A stretch of 36,887 nucleotides of DNA from GCA-002722245 sp038154685 (GTDB lineage: Bacteria; Bacteroidota; Bacteroidia; Flavobacteriales_C; GCA-002722245): NCBI GenBank assembly GCA_038154685.1, contig JAYPYW010000028.1, forward strand, positions 1 through 36,887, read 5' to 3'. The position numbers were made by a program, and so were the translations under genes. How positions within the stretch are numbered: the stretch's first letter is position 1; each line of letters opens with the position of its first letter. The notes under the pieces were generated by a model that saw only the letters and a program-made list of their open reading frames with translations, ran no database searches and was not told where the DNA came from. Positions 15,248 to 23,262 of this stretch are shown here, piece after piece.

Positions 15248-15442
15248 ATGGAAACGACTTTAAAAATAGAGGGTATGAGTTGCGGGCATTGTGTTGCTAC
15301 GGTAACCGATGTTTTAAGTGAAGTGGATGGAGTTAATGAAGTAAACGTTTCTTTAGCTGAAAATTCAGCTGTTGTAAAAGGGGAAGTTCAAAAAGACGAA
15401 TTAATTAAGGCATTAAGCGAAACACCTTTTAAAGGTTCATAA
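15248..15442 (+). CDS. HMA-domain heavy-metal chaperone (CopZ-like)
   Basis: This 64-residue single-domain protein has the heavy-metal-associated fold and metal-binding loop 'GMSCGHC' (Cys12 and Cys15, CxxC), then 'VNEVNVSLAENSAVV'. Proteins of this type carry Cu(I) or similar metals in the cytoplasm to P-type ATPases or regulators. No copper ATPase is in the window. The next gene, an HMA lipoprotein, starts one base after the stop, and heme A synthase follows, so a link to cytochrome oxidase metal supply or copper export is plausible. Confidence 0.88.
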   Translation: METTLKIEGMSCGHCVATVTDVLSEVDGVNEVNVSLAENSAVVKGEVQKDELIKALSETPFKGS

Positions 15443-15443
15443 A

Positions 15444-15878
15444 ATGAAAAAGTATTTATTAGTTCTTGTAGCAGTGATTTTAATGGCTTGTGAGCAGGCT
15501 GTTGAGAAATCTTCTTTAAACATTGCTGTTGAAGGAATGTCATGTAGTCATTCATGTGCTCCATTCATTGAAAAGAAGTTAAAAGGTACTGAAGGGGTTT
15601 TAAAAGCTAAAGTTTCCTTCGAAAATAAATCGGCTGAAGTTGTTATCAACATTAACGAGGTTTCTAAAGATGAGATCGTAAAAAAGATCGAATCGATTGC
15701 TAATGGGATTTATAAAGTTGAAGGCGTTGAAGAATATAAAGTAGAGGAGGTTGAAAACAAAGAGGTTGAATCTGATGATGAAGCTTCTGTTGATTTCGAT
15801 ATAACTGATACAGAAGTGTCTTCTTCTAGTTTTCAGTTACCAAACTTATTTAGCCTTTTAAACTCTTTGTTAAACTGA
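15444..15878 (+). CDS. Lipoprotein with a variant HMA domain
   Basis: This 144-residue protein has a lipoprotein signal ('VAVILMAC', lipidated Cys16). An HMA-like domain (about 25-95) follows, whose metal loop reads 'GMSCSHSCAPF'. The two cysteines are separated by three residues (C-S-H-S-C) instead of the usual two. The remainder is acidic, with a run of Glu/Val/Asp and a hydrophobic C-terminal end ('NLFSLLNSLLN'). It would sit on the periplasmic or outer-membrane side and may pass or trap metal outside the cytoplasm, complementing the cytosolic HMA protein one base upstream. The fold is supported by the 'SLNIAVEGMSC' context and the metal is unknown. Confidence 0.72.
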   Translation: MKKYLLVLVAVILMACEQAVEKSSLNIAVEGMSCSHSCAPFIEKKLKGTEGVLKAKVSFENKSAEVVININEVSKDEIVKKIESIANGIYKVEGVEEYKVEEVENKEVESDDEASVDFDITDTEVSSSSFQLPNLFSLLNSLLN

Positions 15879-15894
15879 TTGATAAAAATCAGTT
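15873..15894. terminator. Stem-loop after the HMA lipoprotein gene
   Basis: AACTGATT and AATCAGTT form a perfect 8-bp stem with a 6-base loop, starting within the stop codon. No clear T run follows, so termination is uncertain. Confidence 0.4.
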
Positions 15895-15914
15895 AATCCT
15901 ACCACTTTCTTGAG

Positions 15915-15922
15915 TAAATTTG
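15915..15922 (+). promoter_or_regulatory. -7 box of ctaA
   Basis: TAAATTTG, exact consensus, 24 bases before the chosen ATG of heme A synthase. Confidence 0.6.
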
Positions 15923-15946
15923 CGTCTTCAAAGTAATTTGAACTAC

Positions 15947-16975
15947 ATGAGTGTGAACGCAGGTTATAAACGATTTACAAAACTTACTATTTTCTTCACC
16001 ATTTTTGTTGTCTTTGCAGGATCAATGGTGAAGGTGACAGGTTCAGGAATGGGGTGTCCAGACTGGCCTAAATGTTTTGGGTATTATATTCCTCCTTTTG
16101 ATGAAGAGCAAGTGCTTTGGAAAGCCAATCATGAATACCATGCTGGTGAAATGATTTTTTGGGAAGGAGATTTATTGAAGGCCGATCAAGATTTTACTAC
16201 CGGAGAATCATTTAACGAGAATAGCTGGTCGGTTTACGATAAACACGATTATAATATATACAAACCGATGCATACCATTATAGAGTATGTTAACCGATTG
16301 GTTTCTGTGTTTCTGGGAATAGCTGTTCTATTGATGATTTTCTATGGTTTTAGATCGAAGAAGAAGAAATGGGTGAATGTTGTTTTTGGTTTCCTTTCTT
16401 TATTCTTTATTGGGTTTAATGCTTGGCTCGGGAAATTAGTAGTTGATAATGTGTTGGATCCAACCAGCATAAGTTATCACATGTTGGCTGCATTTGCTTT
16501 GGTACTAACCCTATCGTTTGCGCATACTAACAATAGCGAATCAAGCTCGTTTGACTATCCAAAGTTGTATAAAAGGGTACAAGCTTTTGCGTTTTTCTTC
16601 CTGTTATATCAATTGTTCTTTGGTGTGATGTTACGCCAAACATTTGATTATCTAACTGGAGTTTCAAGAGAATTTTGGGTTGAAAATGCTGGATTAAATT
16701 TCTTAGTTCATAGATCGTCTTCTTTAATATACGTTGCGTTAATTGTAGTTACTTACCGAATCTTAAAACATGTTCCTAAAGATTCATTCGAATGGAGGAA
16801 TTTTAGATGGGTGATTGTTTTAACAATCGGAGAAGTGATTTCTGGAGCAATTATGGGGTATTTAGAAGTTCCAAAAGGAGCTCAACCTTTTCATGTAATT
16901 GTAAGTTCAATATTACTGTTAGTACAAGCTAACTTATTCTTTAAAATATTAATTAAGTCGAAAGCAAATGGTTGA
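15947..16975 (+). CDS. ctaA: Heme A synthase (COX15/CtaA family)
   Basis: This 342-residue, roughly eight-helix membrane enzyme oxidises heme O to heme A for aa3-type cytochrome oxidase. The N-terminal signature 'KVTGSGMGCPDWPKCFG' carries the paired-cysteine loop. Candidate heme ligands are His178 ('SYHML'), His255 ('LVHRSS') and His316 ('PFHVI'). The first periplasmic loop is long (about 45-105), and the position after Glu113 reads 'EYVNRL', with Asn where many CtaA have His; both are usual for Bacteroidota. ATG 15947 is chosen over an upstream TTG/ATG frame extension because the -7 box lies at 15915-15922. It overlaps the next gene by 8 bases. Confidence 0.92.
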   Translation: MSVNAGYKRFTKLTIFFTIFVVFAGSMVKVTGSGMGCPDWPKCFGYYIPPFDEEQVLWKANHEYHAGEMIFWEGDLLKADQDFTTGESFNENSWSVYDKHDYNIYKPMHTIIEYVNRLVSVFLGIAVLLMIFYGFRSKKKKWVNVVFGFLSLFFIGFNAWLGKLVVDNVLDPTSISYHMLAAFALVLTLSFAHTNNSESSSFDYPKLYKRVQAFAFFFLLYQLFFGVMLRQTFDYLTGVSREFWVENAGLNFLVHRSSSLIYVALIVVTYRILKHVPKDSFEWRNFRWVIVLTIGEVISGAIMGYLEVPKGAQPFHVIVSSILLLVQANLFFKILIKSKANG

Positions 16976-17207
16976 AAATTGGAAAGAGGAGAACGGGTTT
17001 TTATCTCGTAGTTTTGAGTTTAACGATTTTCAAGAGGCGTTTACTTTTATGACTCGCGTTGCTTTTATTGCTGAGCAATTGAACCATCATCCGAATTGGA
17101 AGAATTCATATAATCAGGTTTCGATTCATCTTACAACACACGATGCTGGAAATGAGGTGACCCATAAGGATTATGAGTTAGCAAATGCGATCAACAAGAT
17201 TGTTTGA
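16968..17207 (+). CDS. Pterin-4a-carbinolamine dehydratase
   Basis: This 79-residue protein carries the dehydratase signature 'AEQLNHHPNW' followed by 'VSIHLTTHDAGNEVT' and 'DYELANAIN'. The enzyme dehydrates 4a-hydroxy-tetrahydropterin, recycling the cofactor of aromatic amino-acid hydroxylases. No phenylalanine hydroxylase is in view. It overlaps ctaA (ATGGTTGA shared) and its stop codon directly abuts the stop of the convergent methyltransferase gene, with no gap. The length is slightly short for the family but the active-site histidines are present. Confidence 0.9.
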   Translation: MVENWKEENGFLSRSFEFNDFQEAFTFMTRVAFIAEQLNHHPNWKNSYNQVSIHLTTHDAGNEVTHKDYELANAINKIV

Positions 17208-18098
17208 TTAAGCCTTCTTAATCACATAAATCACCGAGCTACATTTCTCAGGGTTAGATTTCCCTTTCAGTGCAAAACGAATTCCTTTTAATAACCCAGG
17301 CAATTTAGAGCCCGATTTATATTGTTCGCTTAACATCGAAACATAAGCGGCATCAAAAGGCATTGGAACAATTTTTTCAACTCTAAAACCATAACGCTCC
17401 ATCAACTTGCTCATGGTAGAAGGGTTAAAATGCCATAGGTGAATTGGAATATCCCAAGCAGCCCAAAACTCTTTGTAATGTTCTTGATCGAAAGAAGTAT
17501 GGTTAGGAACTGCAACAACAAAAGCTCCCTTAGCCTTTAAAATTGAATGAATCTTTTTTAAATATCCATCTAAATCATGCACATGCTCCAATACATGCCA
17601 CATCGTAATAGCATCGAAACTTTCTTCTGGTAAATCATAAAGTGCCGGTGTATCATGAACGGTAAAATTAAACTTAGAAGCTGCATAATCACGAGTTTCT
17701 TTATCCTGTTCAATCCCTTCGGATTCCCAACCTGATTGACACATGATGTTAGGGAAATAACCAGTACCAGTTCCAATATCTAATAACTTACCAGATTTTA
17801 ATCCAGTAACCGAGTTCACCAAGTTTCTTTTCTTTTTCAGCATATAATCCCTAACAGAATGATATACTTTAAAGAATAAACCTTTCTGAGTATCAGAGTG
17901 TGAAACATAATTTTCACTTTTATAATAAGGTCCAATCGATTCTGCATCTGGCACATCTTGCGTGAAATGAAATCCGCAATCTCCACAAACAGCAACAGGA
18001 AAAGTTTCACCAGTGTGAGAGTGGTCTTTAAGCTTAAACTTTTCAGAAATATTAGATGAACCGCAAACAGCGCAGTTAGTATGATTAATTGTACCCAT
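17208..18098 (-). CDS. Class I SAM-dependent methyltransferase with N-terminal zinc ribbon
   Basis: In this 296-residue protein, Cys9-x2-Cys12 and Cys38-x2-Cys41 form a small zinc ribbon. A Rossmann methyltransferase domain follows, with motif I 'LLDIGTGTGYF' (105-115), an acidic residue in 'GIEQD' (128-132) and 'DAITMWHVLEHVHD' (162-175, Methyltransf_11/23 style). Similar proteins modify sugars or lipids in surface-glycan pathways, but the substrate is unknown. The ATG overlaps the stop of the upstream M28 peptidase gene by one base, so the two are co-transcribed. Confidence 0.85.
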   Translation of the reverse strand: MGTINHTNCAVCGSSNISEKFKLKDHSHTGETFPVAVCGDCGFHFTQDVPDAESIGPYYKSENYVSHSDTQKGLFFKVYHSVRDYMLKKKRNLVNSVTGLKSGKLLDIGTGTGYFPNIMCQSGWESEGIEQDKETRDYAASKFNFTVHDTPALYDLPEESFDAITMWHVLEHVHDLDGYLKKIHSILKAKGAFVVAVPNHTSFDQEHYKEFWAAWDIPIHLWHFNPSTMSKLMERYGFRVEKIVPMPFDAAYVSMLSEQYKSGSKLPGLLKGIRFALKGKSNPEKCSSVIYVIKKA

Positions 18099-19366
18099 TA
18101 TTTGTACTCAGCAATAAAGTCAGTTATTAATTTAAACACCTCGTTGTATTTAGAGAAGGTTAAATTATCAGCAGTGTCGTAAATATCGTGATAAGCTTTT
18201 GAACCACCTACCGTATAAATAAAAACAGCCTTAACTCCTTTTTCATCAAAAGGCGCATGGTCACTGTTAAATGATTTCCCCCTTCCTCTTACTTTGGCTA
18301 AATATCCCTTTTCATTATTTATTTTTCTGAAAGCCTCTTTAATGTCTTTGTGCACATCGCCATTTACCATTGTGATGCCTTCATCACCAGTTCCCATAAT
18401 ATCGGTATTGATTTGAAGCTTAATTTTTTCCAATGGGAAATATGGTTTTTCAACGTAATGCTTACTTCCTAGTAATCCAACTTCCTCAGCACCAAAAGCA
18501 ATAAATAGGATAGAGTATTTAGGCTCATTACCAGCTGTTGAATAATGTTTAGCCAAGTTTAATAACATTGCTGTCCCACTTGCATTGTCGTTAGCTCCAG
18601 CAAATACAGCATCCGGCCCCATCATTCCTAAATGATCGTAATGTGCAGAGAATACAATAAAAGAATCCGGTTGTTCCGTTCCTTTTACATAACCAATTAC
18701 ATTTTGAGTGATTTCTCCTTTCTTTAATTTAGCCTCGATATTTACTTCGAGCTTTTTGTTTTTGTAGGAGATTCTATCCTTTTTAATGTAAAGAATTGGG
18801 TATGGACGTTGTTGCTGACTCATTGCCCAAGTAAATTTTCCTGACTGAACAATGATTATTCCTTTTGCTTGAAAAGGATTGTGAACCATGTTATCTAAAA
18901 ACTCTAATTGAGTTGTATCTGTAATTCCAGTTTTATCAACGATTAGAAAGGAGTTAGATAGATCCGAAGTAACAAACTTCCCCATTTTTTTAGCATCACC
19001 AACAATTTTAGGGTTTAGCCATTTTAAATCGAATTTTCCTTCAATTTTAGGACAACTAGCATCCACCAAAAAGTCCACGCCAGCGTACATTAATTTTCCA
19101 TCAATTAATAAGTCGCATGTCCCACCAAAAGTGTTCACGTTTATTTGAAATTCCTGTTTGAAATCAGAGTCGAAGCGCTCTAATCCAAATTCATTGAATT
19201 TACCAGCAATAAAATCAGCTGCTTTTAAATGACCGTATCTAACGTATCCTCTCCCTGAATATCCATCCGAACATAAAGTATCAACAAAATCCTTTGCTAA
19301 ATAAACATCTTGGGCAGAAGCGGTGAAGCTTAAAAATGTAACAAGTGCTAATAATAACCTTTTCAT
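18098..19366 (-). CDS. M28 family zinc metallopeptidase, exported
   Basis: This 422-residue protein has a signal peptide (MKRLLLALVTFLSFTASAQ, cleavage near 19). A protease-associated-like insert (about 80-225) is followed by the M28 aminopeptidase core. Expected co-catalytic metal ligands are all present: His242 ('SAHYDHLG'), Asp260 ('GANDNASG'), Glu294/295 ('FGAEEVGLLG'), Asp322 ('NTDIMG') and His393 ('AYHDIYDT'). It probably trims N-terminal residues of peptides in the periplasm or outside the cell. It is the first gene of a two-gene operon with the methyltransferase, with a -7 box 14 bases upstream of the ATG. Confidence 0.92.
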   Translation of the reverse strand: MKRLLLALVTFLSFTASAQDVYLAKDFVDTLCSDGYSGRGYVRYGHLKAADFIAGKFNEFGLERFDSDFKQEFQINVNTFGGTCDLLIDGKLMYAGVDFLVDASCPKIEGKFDLKWLNPKIVGDAKKMGKFVTSDLSNSFLIVDKTGITDTTQLEFLDNMVHNPFQAKGIIIVQSGKFTWAMSQQQRPYPILYIKKDRISYKNKKLEVNIEAKLKKGEITQNVIGYVKGTEQPDSFIVFSAHYDHLGMMGPDAVFAGANDNASGTAMLLNLAKHYSTAGNEPKYSILFIAFGAEEVGLLGSKHYVEKPYFPLEKIKLQINTDIMGTGDEGITMVNGDVHKDIKEAFRKINNEKGYLAKVRGRGKSFNSDHAPFDEKGVKAVFIYTVGGSKAYHDIYDTADNLTFSKYNEVFKLITDFIAEYK

Positions 19367-19380
19367 GACCGCCTAAATTA

Positions 19381-19388
19381 CAAAATTA
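19381..19388 (-). promoter_or_regulatory. -7 box of the M28 peptidase gene
   Basis: TAATTTTG on the minus strand matches TAnnTTTG exactly and lies 14 bases before the ATG. Confidence 0.55.
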
Positions 19389-19410
19389 ATGCCGTTTGTT
19401 TTTGAATTCT

Positions 19411-19443
19411 CCACAGATCTGAGAGATCCCACAGATCTGTGGG
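19411..19443. repeat. Palindrome CCCACAGATCTGTGGG with a neighbouring half copy
   Basis: A perfect 16-base palindrome at 19428-19443 is preceded by a direct copy of CCACAGATCT at 19411-19420. It sits in the divergent gap between the M28 and adenylation-enzyme promoters, 20 bases before the plus-strand -7 box. Confidence 0.6.
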
Positions 19444-19463
19444 AGGATTAACAAGTCATAACT

Positions 19464-19471
19464 TATATTTG
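19464..19471 (+). promoter_or_regulatory. -7 box of the adenylation-enzyme gene
   Basis: TATATTTG, exact consensus, ends 5 bases before the GTG start, implying a leaderless mRNA. Confidence 0.65.
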
Positions 19472-19476
19472 CCTTA

Positions 19477-20805
19477 GTGAATTCGCTAATCAATCAAATA
19501 GTATCCAAAGCAAAATCCAATCCCAATTCAATTGCTATTGAAGGAAAAGACTTGTTAGCTACTTACGATGAATTAATGAGTGTTGCCTATGGCTACGCCA
19601 ACTCAATTCAAGTAAAAGATTCCTGGATAGCCATTGATGTTGCATTAGGTTGGAAAGCTTACCCAGCAATACTAGCCTGTTGGATGACAGGCAACGGATA
19701 TGTTCCTGTGAATTTTGAATTTCCCGAATCTCGGATTCAGGAAATAAAATCACAAGTAAATTGGTTGCAGCTTATTGATGATTCTACAGCCCATTCTAAC
19801 TCAAAAGAAGTTGAAATAATATCTGTAGAAAAAGCCTATTTACTATTTACCAGTGGAACAACTGGGAAACCAAAAGGAGTTCCTATAACCCATGATAATT
19901 TGGAGGCTTTTGCCAATCATTATTTCAATCATCAAAACATCAAATTCAATTCGGAAGATAAGTTCTTGCAGAGTTATGAATTAACTTTCGATGTAAGTGT
20001 GTTTTGTTATTTAATGCCGTTTTTGGTTGGCGGAACTTTGGTTTTACCAGAACAAACTAACTCTAAACAATTAGGGCTTTTTAAAGCAATTCAAGATTAC
20101 GATGTGACTGTAACTAGTTTTGTGCCATCGATAATCAGATTAACACAAGAATTCCTTCCTCGTGTTCAGTTTCCAAAACTCAGGTATTCCTTTTTTAGCG
20201 GAGAAGCTTTAATGGGCGATTGGGCGAAAGTTTGGATGAATTCCGTTCCTAATGCAAAGGTTTATAATTGTTACGGACCAACAGAAACAGTTATTGTTTG
20301 TACCGAGGAGTTGTTAAACGAATTGGAGGATGTCTATTTTAATAACGGATTGCCTTTACCACTCGGACAAAAGTTTGAGGAAATCGAGTTTGTAATCAGG
20401 GAGGGTCAAATCATTTATTCGGGCAAACAAACATTTGGAGGTTATTTAAATCGGGAGCCTATTAAGGAATATGCTTCAGGTGATTTAGCTCATTACGATG
20501 AAAATGGCAAACTCATTTTCGATGGTCGTAAAGACAATCAAATCCAATGGAATGGTTTCCGAATTGAGTTGGAAGAAATAGATAGGGTTTTATCTCAAAA
20601 ATCAAATGGTTGGGTGAAAACAATCTTCCTTGCAGAGGTTTCCCAGTTAGTGGTTTTTAGTAATCAGCCTCAGGAGCGAATAAGTACTTTAATAGCTGAT
20701 TTGTTTCCAACTTATTACAAGCCTTCGGCAGTAATTCAATTGGATGAACTTCCTTTAAATGTTAATGGGAAAGTTGATATTGGAGCTTTGAGGGAATTGG
20801 TTTGA
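19477..20805 (+). CDS. Stand-alone AMP-forming adenylation enzyme (amino-acid type)
   Basis: This 442-residue member of the ANL superfamily activates an acid with ATP. Core motifs in order: A3 'LLFTSGTTGKPKG' (122-134), A4 'TFDVSVF' with Asp172, A5 'NCYGPTET' (264-271), A7 'ASGDLA' (333-338), A8 'GFRIELEEID' (360-369) and A10 catalytic Lys432 ('NVNGKVD'). The FDxS aspartate is the residue that binds the alpha-amino group in NRPS A domains and DltA, so an amino-acid substrate is likely. It is shorter than a typical A domain. There is no carrier protein, condensation domain or dlt gene next to it, so the acceptor is unknown. It starts at GTG, 5 bases after the -7 box. Confidence 0.82.
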   Translation: MNSLINQIVSKAKSNPNSIAIEGKDLLATYDELMSVAYGYANSIQVKDSWIAIDVALGWKAYPAILACWMTGNGYVPVNFEFPESRIQEIKSQVNWLQLIDDSTAHSNSKEVEIISVEKAYLLFTSGTTGKPKGVPITHDNLEAFANHYFNHQNIKFNSEDKFLQSYELTFDVSVFCYLMPFLVGGTLVLPEQTNSKQLGLFKAIQDYDVTVTSFVPSIIRLTQEFLPRVQFPKLRYSFFSGEALMGDWAKVWMNSVPNAKVYNCYGPTETVIVCTEELLNELEDVYFNNGLPLPLGQKFEEIEFVIREGQIIYSGKQTFGGYLNREPIKEYASGDLAHYDENGKLIFDGRKDNQIQWNGFRIELEEIDRVLSQKSNGWVKTIFLAEVSQLVVFSNQPQERISTLIADLFPTYYKPSAVIQLDELPLNVNGKVDIGALRELV

Positions 20806-20834
20806 TTAATGCCATAATGCAAGTTGTTTGAAAA

Positions 20835-20935
20835 TTAGAGATTGCCACGTCGTTCCTCCTCGCAATGACCCACACTTACTAATATATTAACAAGAAGTAA
20901 GTCATTGCGAGGAGGAACGACGTGGCAATCTCTAA
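20835..20935. repeat. Perfect 35-base inverted repeat (GTCATTGCGAGGAGG type)
   Basis: Arms 20835-20869 and 20901-20935 are exact reverse complements. An inner TTACT/AGTAA extension and an AT-rich loop could fold the whole element into one hairpin. This GTCATTGCGAGG...GGCAATCTC motif is a known type of dispersed bacterial intergenic repeat. A decayed pair of the same family lies at 27923-27996. Confidence 0.85.
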
Positions 20936-21008
20936 CTTTTTAACAAGCGCCCCATTCGTCTGTGCAAGTCCGTGCTGTCTGTGGGCAATTTATCAAGTCA
21001 TCAAAAAT

Positions 21009-21037
21009 ATCTGCGAGATTAGCGGGATCCGCGGGCG
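21009..21037 (+). repeat. GC-rich repeat, GCGAGAT..GGATCCGCGGGCG type, copy 1
   Basis: A 29-base GC-rich element in an AT-rich gap. The second copy at 23216-23244 is the same length and differs at only a few bases. It ends 10 bases before the -7 box of the MutS2-like gene. Confidence 0.65.
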
Positions 21038-21047
21038 AAAATTCAAG

Positions 21048-21055
21048 TATCTTTG
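21048..21055 (+). promoter_or_regulatory. -7 box of the MutS2-like gene
   Basis: TATCTTTG, exact consensus, ends 4 bases before ATG 21060. This fixes the start and implies a leaderless mRNA. Confidence 0.7.
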
Positions 21056-21059
21056 CACT

Positions 21060-23186
21060 ATGCTTATCGATGAGCAAACCATACAAGATTTAGAATTCGA
21101 TATCGTAAGAGGTTTTTTAGCCGACCAATGTAAATCGGAGAAGGCTAAAATTAATGCGGGTCGAATAAAACCTTTTGCTTCTTTGGAAGAGGTAAGAGGG
21201 GAGTTTGCAATTCTGCGTGAAATCCAGTCGGTTTATGAAAGCGACGAAATCAGTTTTCCGCATTCATCATCGGAAGATATCGACCATGCCTTAAAAGTAC
21301 TTAGAGTTGAAAATGGAGTACTTACGGTTGAAGAATTAGTGCGTGTTTTTCAGCTTTGTTTAGGGACTGATAACTTGGTTCGCTTCGCAAAAAAGCACAT
21401 GGATAGTTACCCAAAAGTATGGGAAGCTTGTGAGCATATTAATAGGGTTCAGGGTGTTATAAAGTTGATTAAATCGGTGTTGAACAAACACATGGAAATC
21501 GACGATAAGGCATCTAAAGAATTGTACGATATCAGGAAGCAAATCAAATCCTATAAAATAGAGATTGATAAAAACTTTAATCGAGCCCTTCGGCAGTATA
21601 AACAAGATGATATTCTGGATTCCACCGAAGAAACTTTCTTAGATAATAGAAGATTATTGGTTGTAGTGTCTGCCCATAAAAGAAAGGTGAAAGGTAAAAT
21701 CCATGGCGTTAGTGGAAAAGGAAACTTAAGTTACATTGAGCCAGGAGTAAACATCAACTTAAATAAAAAGTTAGATAAGTTGATAATCGACGAATCGAAC
21801 GAAATTTTTAAGATTCTCCAAGAAATTACCTTTTTATTAAGAGCAGAGAAAAAGAATCTGCAGGCCTTTGAGCGTTTACTTATTCGTTTCGATTTATATA
21901 ACGCAAAAGTGCGCTTCGCTGCAAGTTACAGAGGTATAATTCCTAAAATAAATAAGGAGCCTAAAATGTATTGGGAGGAAGCTTTTCATCCAATACTACT
22001 TTTAAAAAACAAAGAGTTAGGTACCGAAACAATTGCTCAGAACTTCGATTTAAAAAAGGAGCAAAGATTCTTAGTGATTTCTGGTCCAAACGCAGGAGGG
22101 AAGTCTATCACCCTTAAAACAGTTGGATTACTCCAGTTAATGTTTCAAAGTGGATTGTTTATCCCTGTAAAGGATGTAAGTGAGTTTTGCTGGTTTGATA
22201 CTATTTTATCGGACATAGGAGATAATCAATCTATAGAAAACCAATTAAGTACATACAGCTACCGATTATCCAGAATGAAGTTATTCTTGGATAAGATTAA
22301 TGGAAGCTCATTAGTGTTATTAGATGAGTTTGGAAGTGGTTCCGATCCAGAGTTAGGAGGAGCTTTGGCTGAGGTTTTCTATGAAGAATTGTATGACCGA
22401 AATTGCTTTGCTGTAATCAACACACATTATACTAATATAAAAATATTAACATCTAAAAAGGGGGAGGCGGTTAATGCTTTTATGTTGTTTGATACTAGGG
22501 AGTTAAAGCCGTTGTATAAACTTTCAGTTGGTCAGCCAGGTTCATCTTTTACTTTTGAAGTTGCTAAGCTGAATGGTATTGGATCCGATTTGATTGAAAG
22601 AGCTCAAGCAAAGGTTTCTGACTTAAAAATCAACTTAGATAATTTAGCTTTAGACTTGCAAAAAGAGAAGTCTAAATTTAATAAAGCGAACAAACTTCAA
22701 AACAAAACAACTCAACAATCCCGTGAGCTCATTAAACAATATGATGATAAGTTGAGAGACTTGTATGAAAAGTCAAATCAGCAACATAAGTTTTACGAGC
22801 AGCAAGGGAAGTTTTTAAAAGTTGGTAAAAAAATATTCGATTTAATTGGTAAGCATAGAGGTGATGAAACCAATAAAGAATTAAACGAGGCAGTTAAGAA
22901 GTTTGTGGCCATAGAAAAGAAGCGTGCTTTGGAAGTTAAAAAAGCACCTGTTCTTGATAAGAAGCTAAAAGCCCCAAAGATTGAAAAGCCTAGAAAGAAA
23001 AAGCCCGAACCAATCCAAGAACCCGAAAAGCCGAAATCGAATAAACCAGTTGAAGTTGGGTCCCGTGTTCGTATTCTGGGACACATAAAAACAGGGGTAG
23101 TCCAAACCCTAAAGGGAAAACAAGCCGAAGTATTAGTTGGAAACTTCAATGTAAGAATTAAAGTGGCCGATTTGGAGGTGGTATAG
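21060..23186 (+). CDS. MutS2-family ATPase lacking a Smr domain
   Basis: This 708-residue protein has an N-terminal clamp/core helical region (1-310) and a MutS ATPase domain with Walker A 'GPNAGGKS' (342-349) and Walker B 'VLLDEFGSGSDPE' (419-431), then the signature 'NTHYT'. A long coiled coil (about 515-640) with a Lys/Pro-rich linker follows, and the protein ends in a small KOW/SH3-like module (665-708, 'VGSRVRILG', 'GVVQTLKG'). Canonical MutS2 adds a C-terminal Smr nuclease domain; none is present here. MutS2 proteins act on branched recombination intermediates or collided ribosomes rather than mismatches. The frame is open upstream to 20922, but that part only translates repeat DNA; ATG 21060 is supported by the -7 box. 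Confidence 0.88.
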   Translation: MLIDEQTIQDLEFDIVRGFLADQCKSEKAKINAGRIKPFASLEEVRGEFAILREIQSVYESDEISFPHSSSEDIDHALKVLRVENGVLTVEELVRVFQLCLGTDNLVRFAKKHMDSYPKVWEACEHINRVQGVIKLIKSVLNKHMEIDDKASKELYDIRKQIKSYKIEIDKNFNRALRQYKQDDILDSTEETFLDNRRLLVVVSAHKRKVKGKIHGVSGKGNLSYIEPGVNINLNKKLDKLIIDESNEIFKILQEITFLLRAEKKNLQAFERLLIRFDLYNAKVRFAASYRGIIPKINKEPKMYWEEAFHPILLLKNKELGTETIAQNFDLKKEQRFLVISGPNAGGKSITLKTVGLLQLMFQSGLFIPVKDVSEFCWFDTILSDIGDNQSIENQLSTYSYRLSRMKLFLDKINGSSLVLLDEFGSGSDPELGGALAEVFYEELYDRNCFAVINTHYTNIKILTSKKGEAVNAFMLFDTRELKPLYKLSVGQPGSSFTFEVAKLNGIGSDLIERAQAKVSDLKINLDNLALDLQKEKSKFNKANKLQNKTTQQSRELIKQYDDKLRDLYEKSNQQHKFYEQQGKFLKVGKKIFDLIGKHRGDETNKELNEAVKKFVAIEKKRALEVKKAPVLDKKLKAPKIEKPRKKKPEPIQEPEKPKSNKPVEVGSRVRILGHIKTGVVQTLKGKQAEVLVGNFNVRIKVADLEVV

Positions 23187-23215
23187 TGCTATATATAAGT
23201 CATTCTGAAAAAAAG

Positions 23216-23244
23216 ATCCGCGAGATCAGTAGGATCCGCGGGCG
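23216..23244 (+). repeat. GC-rich repeat, GCGAGAT..GGATCCGCGGGCG type, copy 2
   Basis: The partner of the element at 21009-21037. It ends 6 bases before the -7-like box of the DUF2461 gene. GTCATTCTGA just before it (23199-23208) resembles the arm of the repeat at 29768-29789. Confidence 0.65.
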
Positions 23245-23250
23245 ATTAAT

Positions 23251-23258
23251 TATTTTAG
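23251..23258 (+). promoter_or_regulatory. Candidate -7 box of the DUF2461 gene
   Basis: TATTTTAG, one base off TAnnTTTG, ends 4 bases before the ATG. Confidence 0.4.
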
Positions 23259-23262
23259 ATCT

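Noticed and set aside
16090..16260. Large periplasmic insert in heme A synthase, and Asn instead of His after Glu113
   Set aside because: Both features are, as far as I recall, usual in Bacteroidota CtaA, so they are not unusual for this organism.
20922..21059. In-frame upstream extension of the MutS2-like gene by 46 codons
   Set aside because: The extension translates the palindromic repeat and other non-coding sequence, shows no family similarity and would place an exact -7 box inside the gene.
22793..23149. Minus-strand open frame of 118 codons opposite the MutS2 C-terminus
   Set aside because: It arises from the Lys/Pro-rich codons of the sense gene; no start context or family match.
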